DNA of 64,000 bases from Streptomyces drozdowiczii (GCF_026167665.1 NZ_CP098740.1:5022001-5086000); one strand, 5' to 3'. Counted from the first letter of the stretch, positions 8,575-16,557 are shown. Program-made: numbers and translations. Notes: a model not told the origin generated them from the sequence alone.

Positions 8575-9261
8575 TCACTCCCCGTCGCGGCCGCCCGTGC
8601 AGGCGGCGCCCGGCTCGGGGGTCTGCGGCCCCTGCACGTAATGCGCGAAGAACCGCGCCACGCGCGGGTCGTCCGCGCCGTCCACGGTGACCTGCTTGCC
8701 CCAGGCGGTCAGCATGATCGCCCCGGCCTGGTCCTTGTAGGGGCTCATGAGCGAGTACGGCGTCTTGGCGACCCGGTCCGCGAGCTTCGCCACGTCCGCG
8801 GCGGGCGCGTCGCCGGTGTACGTCACCCAGACCGAACCGTGCTCCAGGGCGTGCACGGCGTTCATGTCGGGGATCGGCTTCTTGTAGACCTCGCCGTCGC
8901 AGTTCATCCAGACCGGGTCGTGGTCCCCGCCGACCGGGGGCTTCATGGGGTAGTCGACGGCGTCGGTCACATGGTTGCGGGTGAGCTTCTTCGCGTCCCA
9001 GGACTTCTCGCCCTCGATCGGCCCGGTGGCCAGGTTCTCGTCCTTCTCGCCGGCGGAGGGCGTCCCGCCCTTCCCGTCGGCGGTCATCGAACTGTCCGAG
9101 CCGTCCGAGTCCGACTTGTCGAGGATCATGTACGAACCGAAGGCGACGAGCCCGGCGACGACGACGGCGCTGAGGCTCACGGTCAGGATCCGGTTGCGCC
9201 GGTCCCGCGCGCGGTCCGCGTTGCGCATCTGCTCTATTCGGGCCCTGCGGTCGTAGCTCAT
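8575..9261 (-). CDS. DUF3105 membrane-anchored protein
   Basis: This 228-aa protein has a short basic cytoplasmic N-terminus (RARDRRNR), one transmembrane helix at about residues 26-46, an acidic Ser/Gly linker, and an extracellular domain. The conserved DUF3105 block is VGGDHDPVWMNCDG (about 108-121), followed by ALEHGSVWVTY. Its His, Asp and Cys residues could bind metal or form disulfides, but no function is established. The start at 9261 has AAGGA nine bases upstream. In-frame codons up to 9339 lack a site and would add 26 non-membrane residues. It is divergent from glnA2. Confidence 0.88.
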   Translation of the reverse strand: MSYDRRARIEQMRNADRARDRRNRILTVSLSAVVVAGLVAFGSYMILDKSDSDGSDSSMTADGKGGTPSAGEKDENLATGPIEGEKSWDAKKLTRNHVTDAVDYPMKPPVGGDHDPVWMNCDGEVYKKPIPDMNAVHALEHGSVWVTYTGDAPAADVAKLADRVAKTPYSLMSPYKDQAGAIMLTAWGKQVTVDGADDPRVARFFAHYVQGPQTPEPGAACTGGRDGE

Positions 9262-9481
9262 GTCGTGTGGTCCTTCTGCGAAGGGGGACGGGACCGGGCT
9301 GGGCGGTGTCGGGGGGCGGTTCCCGCCCGTGCACACCACGGGCGCCGATCGTAGTGGGTGGCCGAGTGCTCCATGTCACGTCGGGTGCGTAATCTGGGGG
9401 AAATCCGGGGTCGTGATACTGGAGTCTCTCCCCAGCCCCGGGAGGTGGAGCACGGACCGTCTGAACTGCAAGGATGTGGCT

Positions 9482-10843
9482 ATGGACAAGCAGCAGGAAT
9501 TCGTCCTCAGGACCCTTGAGGAACGCGACATCCGGTTCGTACGGCTGTGGTTCACCGATGTGCTCGGGTATCTGAAGTCCGTGGCGGTCGCCCCGGCCGA
9601 GCTTGAACAGGCGTTTGACGAGGGCATCGGCTTCGACGGCTCCGCGATCGAGGGCTTCGCGCGGGTCTACGAGTCGGACATGATCGCCAAGCCGGACCCG
9701 GGGACGTTCCAGATCCTGCCGTGGCGCGCGGAGGCACCGGGCACGGCCCGGATGTTCTGCGACATCCTCATGCCGGACGGTTCACCGTCCTTCGCGGACC
9801 CGCGTTTCGTGCTCAAGCGCATCCTGGCCAAGACCTCGGACCTGGGCTTCACCTTCTACACCCACCCGGAGATCGAGTTCTTCCTCCTGAAGGACAAGCC
9901 GGTCGACGGCACCCGGCCGACCCCGGCCGACAGCTCCGGCTACTTCGACCACACCCCGCAGAACGTCGGCATGGACTTCCGCCGCCAGGCGATCACGATG
10001 CTCGAATCCATGGGCATCTCGGTCGAGTTCAGCCACCACGAGGGTGCGCCGGGCCAGCAGGAGATCGACCTGCGGTACGCGGACGCGCTGTCGACGGCCG
10101 ACAACATCATGACGTTCCGCCTTGTCATGAAGCAGGTGGCGCTGGAGCAGGGCGTGCAGGCGACGTTCATGCCGAAGCCGTTCTCGGAGTACCCGGGCTC
10201 GGGCATGCACACCCACCTCTCCCTCTTCGAGGGCGACCGCAACGCGTTCTACGAGTCCGGCGCGGAGTACCAGCTCTCCAAGGTCGGCCGCTCCTTCATC
10301 GCGGGCCTCCTGCGCCACGCTGCGGAGATCTCCGCCGTCACCAACCAGTGGGTCAACTCCTACAAGCGCATCTGGGGCGGCTCCTCCCGCGCCGCGGGCG
10401 CCGGCGGCGAGGCCCCCTCGTACATCTGCTGGGGCCACAACAACCGCTCCGCGCTGATCCGCGTCCCGATGTACAAGCCCGGCAAGACTGGCTCGGCCCG
10501 CGTCGAGGTCCGCTCCATCGACTCCGGCGCCAACCCGTACCTGACGTACGCGGTCCTCCTCGCCGCCGGCCTCAAGGGCATCGAGGAGGGCTACGAACTC
10601 CCGGCCGGCGCCGACGACGACGTCTGGGCCCTCTCCGACGCGGAACGCCGCGCGATGGGCATCGAACCGCTCCCGCAGAACCTGGGCGAGGCGATCTCCC
10701 TGATGGAGAAGAGCGAACTGGTCGCGGAAACCCTGGGCGAGCACGTCTTCGACTTCTTCCTCCGCAACAAGAAGCGGGAGTGGGAGGAATACCGCAGCGA
10801 GGTCACCGCCTTCGAACTGAAGGCGCTGCTGCCGGTGTTGTAG
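9482..10843 (+). CDS. glnA2: Glutamine synthetase-like protein GlnA2 (probable gamma-glutamylpolyamine synthetase)
   Basis: This 453-aa protein of the GS-I fold begins MDKQQEFVLRTLEERDIRFV. It has the beta-grasp segment GIGFDGSAIEGFARV, metal-ligand motifs THPEIEFF and EGAPGQQEIDLRYA, and KPFSEYPGSGMHTH in the ATP/glutamate site. The length fits GS-I. The position beside nadE, with glnE some 10 kb on, matches S. coelicolor glnA2, whose product is reported to glutamylate polyamines and not ammonia. The GlnE target motif around Tyr397 of true GS-I-beta (xLYDLPPEE) is replaced by EGYELPAG, which fits a non-adenylylated paralogue. ATG 9482 follows AAGGA by seven bases. Assignment to GlnA2 rests on synteny and motif differences; substrate is inferred. 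Confidence 0.88.
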   Translation: MDKQQEFVLRTLEERDIRFVRLWFTDVLGYLKSVAVAPAELEQAFDEGIGFDGSAIEGFARVYESDMIAKPDPGTFQILPWRAEAPGTARMFCDILMPDGSPSFADPRFVLKRILAKTSDLGFTFYTHPEIEFFLLKDKPVDGTRPTPADSSGYFDHTPQNVGMDFRRQAITMLESMGISVEFSHHEGAPGQQEIDLRYADALSTADNIMTFRLVMKQVALEQGVQATFMPKPFSEYPGSGMHTHLSLFEGDRNAFYESGAEYQLSKVGRSFIAGLLRHAAEISAVTNQWVNSYKRIWGGSSRAAGAGGEAPSYICWGHNNRSALIRVPMYKPGKTGSARVEVRSIDSGANPYLTYAVLLAAGLKGIEEGYELPAGADDDVWALSDAERRAMGIEPLPQNLGEAISLMEKSELVAETLGEHVFDFFLRNKKREWEEYRSEVTAFELKALLPVL

Positions 10844-10869
10844 GCGCGGCGGCTTGAAGAGCGCGACGC

Positions 10870-10905
10870 GGGCGGGGCACCTGGCACAACCGAGGTGCCC
10901 CGCCC
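10870..10905 (+). terminator. Hairpin terminator after glnA2
   Basis: GGGCGGGGCACCT (10870-10882) pairs perfectly with AGGTGCCCCGCCC (10893-10905) across a 10-nt loop, 26 bases after the glnA2 stop. Confidence 0.75.
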
Positions 10906-10942
10906 CCGCGTTGGGGGTGCCGCTCGGCGGAGGAGGGGGCGC

Positions 10943-11932
10943 ATGTCGAGTTCGGACTTTCCGCCGGTGCGGGCGGCGGGGCGTGGGGCGGCCTGGTACC
11001 GAGGGGACTGCCACGTCCACTCCGTCCACTCGGACGGCGAGCTCACCCCGGACAAGCTGGCCGCCGGGGCGCGCGCCGTCGGACTCGACTTCATCGCGAC
11101 CACGGAGCACAACGCGGCCGCGAAGCCGGGCGCCTGGGGTCATCTGGCCACCGATGACTTCTTGATCCTGCTCGGCGAGGAGGTCACCACCAAGACCGGG
11201 CACTGGCTCGCCCTGGGTCTCGCCCCGGGCGAGGTGGTCGACTGGAACCACCAGGCGGGAGGCGGACTGCTGGGCCCGTGCCTGGACCAGGTCCATCGCA
11301 CAGGGGGCGTGTGCGTGGCCGCGCACCCGCATGCGCCGTACCCCTCGGGCGACTTCATGTTCCCGTTCCCCGGCTTCGACGTGGTGGAGGTCTGGAACGG
11401 ACTGTGGACGTCGGACCGCCCCTGGAACGCCGACAACGAGGCGGCCCTGACCGAGTGGGCGCGGTCCCTGGCGGCGGACATCCGTACGGGTTCGTGGCGG
11501 CCGGCGATGGGCAACAGCGACACCCACCTGGAGGGGCAGATCGGCATCCCTCACACCGTGGTCCTCGCCGAGGAACTGAGCACCGCGGCAGTCCTGGCAG
11601 GAATCCGCGCCGGCCGCAGCTGGATCGCCGAATCGGTGGACGTGGAGGGGTCGTTCACCGCCCGCGCCGATGATCGCGTCGCCGGACTGGGAGAGCGCCT
11701 GGCGACTCACGGCGGGCAGGTGGAGGTCCGCGCGGCCGTACGAGGCGTCCCGGCGGGGACCATCAGCGTCCACACCGACCGGGGCAAGGTCCACGAGGCA
11801 TCGCTGTCCGATGACGGCGCGGGGGCGGTGCGGTGGAACACGACAGCGGAGCAGTCGGCATTCGTCCGCATCGAGGTCCGCCACCCCAACGGACACGCCG
11901 CCGCACTCACCAATCCGATCATCGTGACGTGA
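10943..11932 (+). CDS. CehA/McbA-type PHP-domain metal hydrolase
   Basis: This 329-aa protein has the PHP metal-site motifs in order: DCHVHSVHSDGEL near residue 30, ATTEHNAAAK near 55, GEEVTTKTGHW, CVAAHPHAPYP in the middle, and MGNSDTHLEGQIG near 195. These His/Asp/Glu clusters bind two or three metals in phosphoesterase-type hydrolases. The CehA/McbA branch is named for carbaryl hydrolases, but most members have unknown substrates. The C-terminal 100 residues look like a beta domain. ATG 10943 follows GGAGGAGG by about seven bases. There is no signal peptide, so it is cytoplasmic. Confidence 0.88.
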   Translation: MSSSDFPPVRAAGRGAAWYRGDCHVHSVHSDGELTPDKLAAGARAVGLDFIATTEHNAAAKPGAWGHLATDDFLILLGEEVTTKTGHWLALGLAPGEVVDWNHQAGGGLLGPCLDQVHRTGGVCVAAHPHAPYPSGDFMFPFPGFDVVEVWNGLWTSDRPWNADNEAALTEWARSLAADIRTGSWRPAMGNSDTHLEGQIGIPHTVVLAEELSTAAVLAGIRAGRSWIAESVDVEGSFTARADDRVAGLGERLATHGGQVEVRAAVRGVPAGTISVHTDRGKVHEASLSDDGAGAVRWNTTAEQSAFVRIEVRHPNGHAAALTNPIIVT

Positions 11933-11957
11933 CGGGGCACCGCATTGGGTTCCGGCA

Positions 11958-12497
11958 ATGGGCTCCGGACCGCAGACCGGACGTTCCCGGCGGCGAGCAG
12001 TGGGCGACCTTCTTGCCGACGCCGGAGTCTCTCACGCGGTGCTCGACCTCGACTGGCTGAGGAAGTCGTGGCCCGCGCCTCCTGGTGACCGTTTCAACTT
12101 CGGCTTGCTCCTGCGGAACCTGCGGAGTGCCGCCGGCAACTATCTCGATGCGGGAGCGGCCCGCCTGGTTTTGGCCGGTGTGGTCGAGCGCCAGGACGAG
12201 CGGAAGCAGCCGGCCGATGCCGTAGGTGTTGATCTCACGGTGTGCTGGCTGCGGGCCGAACTCCCAGTCATCCACCAGCGCCTGGCCCAGCGCCACGCCG
12301 ACGAGCCCGAAGCGCTGCGATGGCACCTGGACCGGTCCGCCGAGCTGGACGCCATCCTCGGCCGGGCCGCAGTTGACGACTTCACCGTCGATGTCGCCCG
12401 TAGACTCCGTGCCCTGCGCGACGAGTTCGGCCCCTTGGTCCGCGACCAGCGTGTCGTGGAGCTGAGGGCGCAGATCGGCTTGCTCAACACAGCGTGA
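11958..12497 (+). CDS. P-loop NTPase-like protein with degenerate or missing Walker A
   Basis: The 179-aa product resembles small P-loop kinase-like proteins of actinobacteria. LLADAGVSHAVLDLDWLRKS and WPAPPGDRFNFGLLLRNL are the stretches that usually follow a GxxxxGK[ST] loop, and the middle and C-terminal helices (ARLVLAGVVERQDER, HLDRSAELDAIL) also fit. Here the N-terminus is only MGSGPQTGRSRRRAVGD. The invariant Lys is an Arg and the glycine spacing is wrong. No ribosome-binding site precedes ATG 11958. The 5' end has probably been lost or rewritten, leaving a decaying or repurposed gene. It follows the PHP gene by 25 bp. Function unassigned. Confidence 0.5.
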   Translation: MGSGPQTGRSRRRAVGDLLADAGVSHAVLDLDWLRKSWPAPPGDRFNFGLLLRNLRSAAGNYLDAGAARLVLAGVVERQDERKQPADAVGVDLTVCWLRAELPVIHQRLAQRHADEPEALRWHLDRSAELDAILGRAAVDDFTVDVARRLRALRDEFGPLVRDQRVVELRAQIGLLNTA

Positions 12498-12511
12498 GGA
12501 AAGGTGTGTTC

Positions 12512-12694
12512 ATGTCGCAGACCGAAGGTGGGCGGTTGTTTCGGGAGAGTTGGATTGCCGGGGTGCGGCGGCACTTTCCCGGGGAGCCGAAGGCCGGGTA
12601 CGTCGCTGACTGGGACGCGTTGCCGGAGTGGCAGCAGGCGAGCGATGCCGACATCTTCGAGGCCATCGAGGCCGTGCGGCCGCTCGTGGCGTAG
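12512..12694 (+). CDS. Small conserved hypothetical protein (60 aa)
   Basis: The product begins MSQTEGGRLFRESWIAGV and runs on with two short amphipathic segments and several Trp residues (SWIAGV, ADWDALPEWQQ). AGGAAAGG lies seven bases before ATG 12512 and decides the start; a GTG at 12494 would overlap its own site. I do not recognise a domain. It is acidic, soluble and lies 15 bp after the preceding gene, so the two are likely cotranscribed. Confidence 0.6.
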   Translation: MSQTEGGRLFRESWIAGVRRHFPGEPKAGYVADWDALPEWQQASDADIFEAIEAVRPLVA

Positions 12695-12787
12695 CGGAGG
12701 TCCCGCAGAAGTGGGGTGGTTGAGGGAACCCGGGCACCCGTGTGGGCCGTCGATACCGTAAACGTCGGTGTGACCGGGAGGGCGTGT

Positions 12788-13246
12788 ATGTCGCGAGGGT
12801 GGAAGGTCGCTGCGGTCCTGCTGACCGCCGGATGCGTTGCCGAGGTGGTGCGCAGAGGGCGGCGGACGGACTGGGTTGCTCGGGCGTACCGGGAGCTCGA
12901 TGTCCGCGACCGGACGTTGCGTGAGGAGGCCCCGGAGACCGTCGGCCTCCGGCACGAGGCTCATCGGCTGCGTGAACTCGGGGACGCGACAGCCGCATTG
13001 GAGGTCCACGGACGGTTGCTGGCCGCCCGGGCGGACGCCCTGGGCGCGGACCACCCGCAGGTGCTCATCACGCGCTTCAACCACGCCGGCCACCTATGGG
13101 AAGCCGGAGACAGGGCCGGAGCTCTGGCCGCGTACGAAGAGGTCCTGGCCGACATGGTGCGCGTGCAGGGCGAGGACCACACCGATACGCAATGGACCCG
13201 GAAGGTTCTGGCGAGCCGGAAGAACGAGGCGGAGGGCGCCCCGTGA
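12788..13246 (+). CDS. Tetratricopeptide-repeat protein with N-terminal signal/anchor
   Basis: The 152-aa product starts MSRGWKVAAVLLTAGCVAEV: a basic residue, a short hydrophobic run and a Cys, resembling a lipoprotein signal (LLTAGC), though Thr at -3 is unusual. The rest is helical with TPR-like spacing: AHRLRELGDATAALEVHGRLLAARADALGADHP and NHAGHLWEAGDRAGALAAYEEVL are two repeats of the kinesin-light-chain style. TPRs bind peptides. GGGAGG seven bases before ATG 12788 sets the start. The stop overlaps the next gene's GTG by 4 bp, so the two are translationally coupled. Confidence 0.65.
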   Translation: MSRGWKVAAVLLTAGCVAEVVRRGRRTDWVARAYRELDVRDRTLREEAPETVGLRHEAHRLRELGDATAALEVHGRLLAARADALGADHPQVLITRFNHAGHLWEAGDRAGALAAYEEVLADMVRVQGEDHTDTQWTRKVLASRKNEAEGAP

Positions 13247-13581
13247 CCACCACCCTGTGGCGCCCCACCGGCCCCGAGGAGCTGGCCCTGGTGCGCGAGC
13301 TGAACTGGCGCGCCTGGCCCCCTCGCCTCCCCGAGCAGCCGATCTTCTACCCGGTCCTCAACGAGGACTACGCGATCCGGATTGCCCGCGACTGGAACGT
13401 CAAGCACAGCGGCGTCGGTTACGTGACCCGCTTCGAGGTCGAGACGGAGTTCCTGAGCCGGTACCCCGTTCAGCAGGCGGGTGGGCGGACGATCCTGGAA
13501 CTGTGGGTCCCGGCAGAGGAGTTGGAAGAGTTCAACGCGCACATCGTCGGTGAGATCGCGGTGACCCACGAATTCCGGTGA
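13243..13581 (+). CDS. Conserved hypothetical protein (112 aa), coupled to the TPR gene
   Basis: Begins VTTTLWRPTGPEELALVREL and is rich in Trp, Pro and Arg (NWRAWPPRLPEQPIFYPVLNE), ending in EFNAHIVGEIAVTHEFR. From memory, near-identical Streptomyces proteins are often labelled 'ADP-ribosylation/crystallin J1'. I see no ADP-ribosylglycohydrolase motif, and at 112 aa it is far shorter than that family, so I do not endorse the label. GTG 13243 overlaps the upstream TGA (GTGA), the classic coupling arrangement. A 15-bp-arm terminator follows 22 bp after the stop. Confidence 0.7.
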   Translation: MTTTLWRPTGPEELALVRELNWRAWPPRLPEQPIFYPVLNEDYAIRIARDWNVKHSGVGYVTRFEVETEFLSRYPVQQAGGRTILELWVPAEELEEFNAHIVGEIAVTHEFR

Positions 13582-13603
13582 CAGATTTTCGGGGTGCCGA
13601 TGA

Positions 13604-13641
13604 CCATGGGCCGCGGCGGGCTTTCTCGCCGCGGCCCATGG
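13604..13641 (+). terminator. Strong hairpin terminator (15-bp arms)
   Basis: CCATGGGCCGCGGCG (13604-13618) pairs perfectly with CGCCGCGGCCCATGG (13627-13641) across an 8-nt loop. It closes the 10.9-13.6 kb gene run. Confidence 0.8.
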
Positions 13642-13937
13642 CGTGATCGGTGGCGGCGGCTTCGAAGCGGGTGGTGGTCTTCGAGTGGCCGGCACCGGGC
13701 CGGGCCGGAACCGCGGAAATCATCTGTGGATGTCTCTCGGGCTCCGTCGGAATCGTAGGGTGCGGATCGCTGCCGATTCCATACGGATCACCGATTTACG
13801 GATACGTAGAAAAAGAACGGGTCGGTCGGAAACGCCGTGCCGCGCCCGTCCCTCCGTATCCGGAGCGGCCGATGACCCCTACGTATCCCGGCCCACCGGC
13901 CGCGCCCCGGGATGGGCCGGGTTCTCTGCGTATACGT

Positions 13938-14001
13938 GAATGCGCCTCCCTGATGTAACGGCGAGCCCGACGGCTCGTCGTTACATCAGGGAGGCGCATT
14001 C
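13938..14001. terminator. 64-nt near-perfect hairpin of uncertain role
   Basis: A 23-bp arm at 13938-13960 pairs exactly with 13979-14001. Inside it a G-T (wobble in RNA) pair and six more pairs (CGAGCC 13962-13967 with GGCTCG 13972-13977) close on a CGAC tetraloop. This is far stronger than the ordinary terminators here, yet no called gene ends into it: the nearest upstream gene already has its own terminator 300 bp away. It could end an unrecognised small RNA or insulate the protease gene. Type is my best guess. Confidence 0.5.
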
Positions 14002-14111
14002 AACAGGAATGCTGCCGCCTCTGTTAAGAAAATTTCCCGATGCCTGCGTCTTGAAATCCCTTCGATCGCTGGGCAATAGTTCCGTTCGCGGCGAGTCGAT
14101 GACTTTCCGTT

Positions 14112-14180
14112 AGCCAGAAACCGCCTTCGCCGGTGCGTTGTTCACGCATTCCGGCGTACACCCCCCTTGAGTTTCTGGCT
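14112..14180 (+). promoter_or_regulatory. Nested stem structure in the protease leader
   Basis: AGCCAGAAAC (14112-14121) is the exact reverse complement of GTTTCTGGCT (14171-14180). Between them CGCCGG (14128-14133) pairs with CCGGCG (14151-14156), and TGCGT (14134-14138) with ACGCA (14144-14148). The structure ends 19 bases before the GTG start and just ahead of its GAAGGGA site, so folding could affect translation or mRNA stability. Confidence 0.5.
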
Positions 14181-14199
14181 GCCATCAGAAGGGATCAAC

Positions 14200-15405
14200 G
14201 TGCGTAACTCCCGTAAGTACCGCATGGCAGCGCTGGGCCTCGCGCTCTCGGCCTCGGCCGTTCTGGGAACCCAGACCCTGGCCCAGGCGCAGGAGACGGA
14301 GTCCGCCCCCCGCTACCAGCCCGAGATGGTCCGGGCGTTGGCCGCATCGCTCGGTGTGAGCGAGCAGGCCGCGACCGAACGGCTGGTCCGGCAGGACGCC
14401 CAGCAGGCCAGGCTCGCCGCGCTCACGAAAAGCGGCATAGCCGGCGACGGGGCCTTCTTCGACGGCTCCGGCAAGCTGACCGTCAACGTCGGGGACAAGG
14501 CCGAGGCGGCCGAGGTCGAGAAGGCCGGCCTCGCGGCGCGGGTGCCCGCGAGAGGTCAGGCGGCCCTGGACAAGGTGAAGTCCCGGCTGGACGCCCTCGC
14601 CGCGAAGAAGGTCCCCTCCGGAGTGGCCTCCTGGTCCGTGGACCTGGCCTCCGACAAGGTGACCGTCAAGGTCAACAACGACCGGGGTGCCGCCGCCAAG
14701 GCGTTCCTCGCCAAGGCCGCCGGGTACGGCGCCGCCGTCGAGATCGTGCGCGGCGAGGACCAGCTCGAGGCCAAGGCCGCGATCTACCCCGGCAGCAAGA
14801 TGACGCTGAACAACACCACCGGCTGGTGCTCCGTCGGCTACGGCGCCCACGACAGCTCCGGCAAGCAGTACCTGGTGAGCGCCGGGCACTGCGTCGTGAA
14901 CACCCTGCGCTACGACGGAACGGCCTTCGCCCAGGGCTACCACACCCGCTACAAGCTCGGCAGCAACAGTGTTGACATGGGCATTGCTACCGTCAACTCC
15001 GGTCACTCGATCGTCACCGCCGTCGGCACCTGGAACCAGGGCAGCACCAAGACGGTCGCGGTCAAGGGCAGCAGCCGGGCCGCCGTCGGCGCCGCGATCT
15101 GCAAGTCCGGTGCCACCACCGGCTGGACCTGCGGTTCGATCACCTCGTACAACAACACCGTCACGTACGTCGATCTCAACGGCGGCCCCGACACGGTGAT
15201 CACCGGCCTGGGCGCCTCCAGCGTCTGCGTCGAGGGCGGTGACAGCGGTGGTGCGTACATCTCCGGCAACCAGGCCCAGGGCATGACCTCCGGCGGCCCG
15301 ACCAATCAGCAGTGCACCGGCGGCGTCAACTCCCGCGGCTCCTCGTACTTCCAGCCGCTCGGTGACGCCCTCCAGTACTACGGGCTGACGCTCAACACCA
15401 ACTGA
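14200..15405 (+). CDS. Secreted S1-family serine protease (streptogrisin type)
   Basis: The 401-aa pre-pro-enzyme has a Sec signal (VRNSRKYRMAALGLALSASA...) cleaved near residue 28 after AQA, and an alpha-lytic-type prodomain to about residue 200. The chymotrypsin-fold catalytic domain has His230 (SAGHCV), Asp259 (SVDMGIA) and Ser349 (GDSGGAY). Cys pairs around SAGHC and in ICKSGATTGWTCG are typical disulfides of the family. The prodomain acts as a folding chaperone and is removed outside the cell. GTG 14200 is fixed by GAAGGGA six bases upstream. Growth-phase regulation is usual for this family; the structured leader is a candidate control point. Confidence 0.93.
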   Translation: MRNSRKYRMAALGLALSASAVLGTQTLAQAQETESAPRYQPEMVRALAASLGVSEQAATERLVRQDAQQARLAALTKSGIAGDGAFFDGSGKLTVNVGDKAEAAEVEKAGLAARVPARGQAALDKVKSRLDALAAKKVPSGVASWSVDLASDKVTVKVNNDRGAAAKAFLAKAAGYGAAVEIVRGEDQLEAKAAIYPGSKMTLNNTTGWCSVGYGAHDSSGKQYLVSAGHCVVNTLRYDGTAFAQGYHTRYKLGSNSVDMGIATVNSGHSIVTAVGTWNQGSTKTVAVKGSSRAAVGAAICKSGATTGWTCGSITSYNNTVTYVDLNGGPDTVITGLGASSVCVEGGDSGGAYISGNQAQGMTSGGPTNQQCTGGVNSRGSSYFQPLGDALQYYGLTLNTN

Positions 15406-15425
15406 GCACGTCCGCAAGGGGAAAG

Positions 15426-15463
15426 GCCGGGGCCGCTCGCGCAACAAGGCGAGCGGCCCCGGC
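15426..15463 (+). terminator. Hairpin terminator after the protease
   Basis: CCGGGGCCGCTCGC (15427-15440) pairs with GCGAGCGGCCCCGG (15449-15462), with one more G-C pair outside it (15426/15463). The loop is 8 nt. It starts 21 bp after the stop. Confidence 0.8.
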
Positions 15464-15534
15464 TGCTCCCCGGCGGGGCCCGTCCGCCCCGGCCGCGACT
15501 CCCGTCCGAAGACCTCCACCCGCTGGAAGACGCC

Positions 15535-16443
15535 ATGGTGCACACCCCCCACACCACCGACCCGGACACGATGTTCGCAACGACGTTCAAACAGGCCCTG
15601 CAACGGCGCGGGCTGCCGTTGGAGGACGTACGCGATCACCTCGAGGCCCACGGAATCACCCTCAGCGTCGCCACCCTCAGCTACTGGCAGAGCGGCCGCA
15701 GCCAGCCGGAGAAGGCCCGGTCCCTGTGTGCCGTCGACCTCCTGGAGCCGTTCCTCGGCCTCCCCGGCGGCGCCCTGCGTTCCCTGCTGCGGCGCCGGCC
15801 GCGCGGCTGGGTCCCGCCCCACGACCCGGCCGCCGTCCGTGGCCTGTACGGCGAGGACTCCGACGTCGAACAGGCCCTCGGGGACGCCTTCCCGCACTTC
15901 AACGCCGGTCTGCGGCGGCTGGTCGTCCACGAGGCGGTACGCGTGAACGAGCACCGCCTCGTCGACGAGATCCGCGTCACCGTCGCGGTCAGAGCGGCCC
16001 ACCGGGACGCGCGCCACCTGACGGTCGTCCACGCCCTGGACGGCGCGCGGGGCGACGCCTTCGACGTCACCGTCCCCTCGGGCCCGGCCCCGCGCACCTG
16101 GTTCCGGGCGGAGGCGAACTGTGTCGTCGCCGAGATCCCCTTCGGCCGCCGACTGGTCAGGAACGAGACCGCGGTCGTCGAGTACACCGTGCGTACCGCC
16201 GCGACCGAGGGCGTCTCCCACCAGCACGAATCCCGGGTCACCACCCCCTTGCAGAGCTATCTGCTCCAGGTCCGCTTCCACCCCTCGGCCGTGCCGTCGA
16301 GGTGTTGGCACCACTACCGCAGACGGCTCGGCGCCGAGCCCGGCCGGCAGCTCGCGGCCCTCGACGGCCTCCATACGACGCACCTGCTGCCCATGAAGGC
16401 GGCACCGGGCGTCTACGGCGTCGAGTGGGGCTGGGCGGACTGA
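15535..16443 (+). CDS. XRE-like regulator with large C-terminal domain (302 aa)
   Basis: The N-terminal 60 residues look like a divergent XRE helix-turn-helix (FATTFKQALQRRGLPLEDVR ... LSVATLSYWQSGRSQPEKA), a form seen in Streptomyces proteins annotated as transcriptional regulators. The remaining 240 residues are mixed alpha/beta with conserved Trp/His/Arg patches (PRGWVPPHDPAAVRGLYG, HHYRRRLGAEPG) and no recognised domain. ATG 15535 follows GGAAGA weakly; an internal ATG at 15571 is possible. It precedes the ATPase/LuxR regulator in the same direction with a 114-bp gap, so they may form a regulatory pair. The DNA-binding role is inferred. Confidence 0.7.
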   Translation: MVHTPHTTDPDTMFATTFKQALQRRGLPLEDVRDHLEAHGITLSVATLSYWQSGRSQPEKARSLCAVDLLEPFLGLPGGALRSLLRRRPRGWVPPHDPAAVRGLYGEDSDVEQALGDAFPHFNAGLRRLVVHEAVRVNEHRLVDEIRVTVAVRAAHRDARHLTVVHALDGARGDAFDVTVPSGPAPRTWFRAEANCVVAEIPFGRRLVRNETAVVEYTVRTAATEGVSHQHESRVTTPLQSYLLQVRFHPSAVPSRCWHHYRRRLGAEPGRQLAALDGLHTTHLLPMKAAPGVYGVEWGWAD

Positions 16444-16557
16444 ACTCCGGCGGACCCCCGCCTCCGCCACGGCCTTGGTACGGTGCGGGCACCGGCGGCG
16501 CGGTGCCGGGCGCCCCGTCTCCGCACCGTCCGGCAGAACGAGAGCGAGGGTGACGCC

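Larger units (their letters stand above)
13582..14199. other. 618-bp stretch without a convincing gene
   Basis: After the terminator at 13604-13641 there is a zone with lower GC than its surroundings (for example 13770-13820) and short open frames on both strands whose codon use is unlike Streptomyces coding sequence. I do not call any of them. The zone then holds a 64-nt hairpin (13938-14001), an AT-richer segment (14002-14110) and a nested stem structure (14112-14180) just before the protease start. The promoter of the protease must lie here. Confidence 0.6.

Noticed and set aside
9386..9404. A GlnR-like pattern GTAAT-n6-GAAAT upstream of glnA2
   Set aside because: Both half-sites deviate at the last base, there is no second box, and glnA2 is not a GlnR target that I know of. 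Chance similarity is likely in a 200-bp GC-rich gap.
13243..13581. ADP-ribosylglycohydrolase (crystallin J1) function for the 112-aa protein
   Set aside because: The product is far too short for that fold and lacks its metal-binding Asp motifs; the label seems to be a propagated annotation.
13643..13999. Three short overlapping frames in the gap before the protease
   Set aside because: None has a ribosome-binding site or genus-like third-position bias; two run into the large hairpin. A non-coding transcript is a better explanation.
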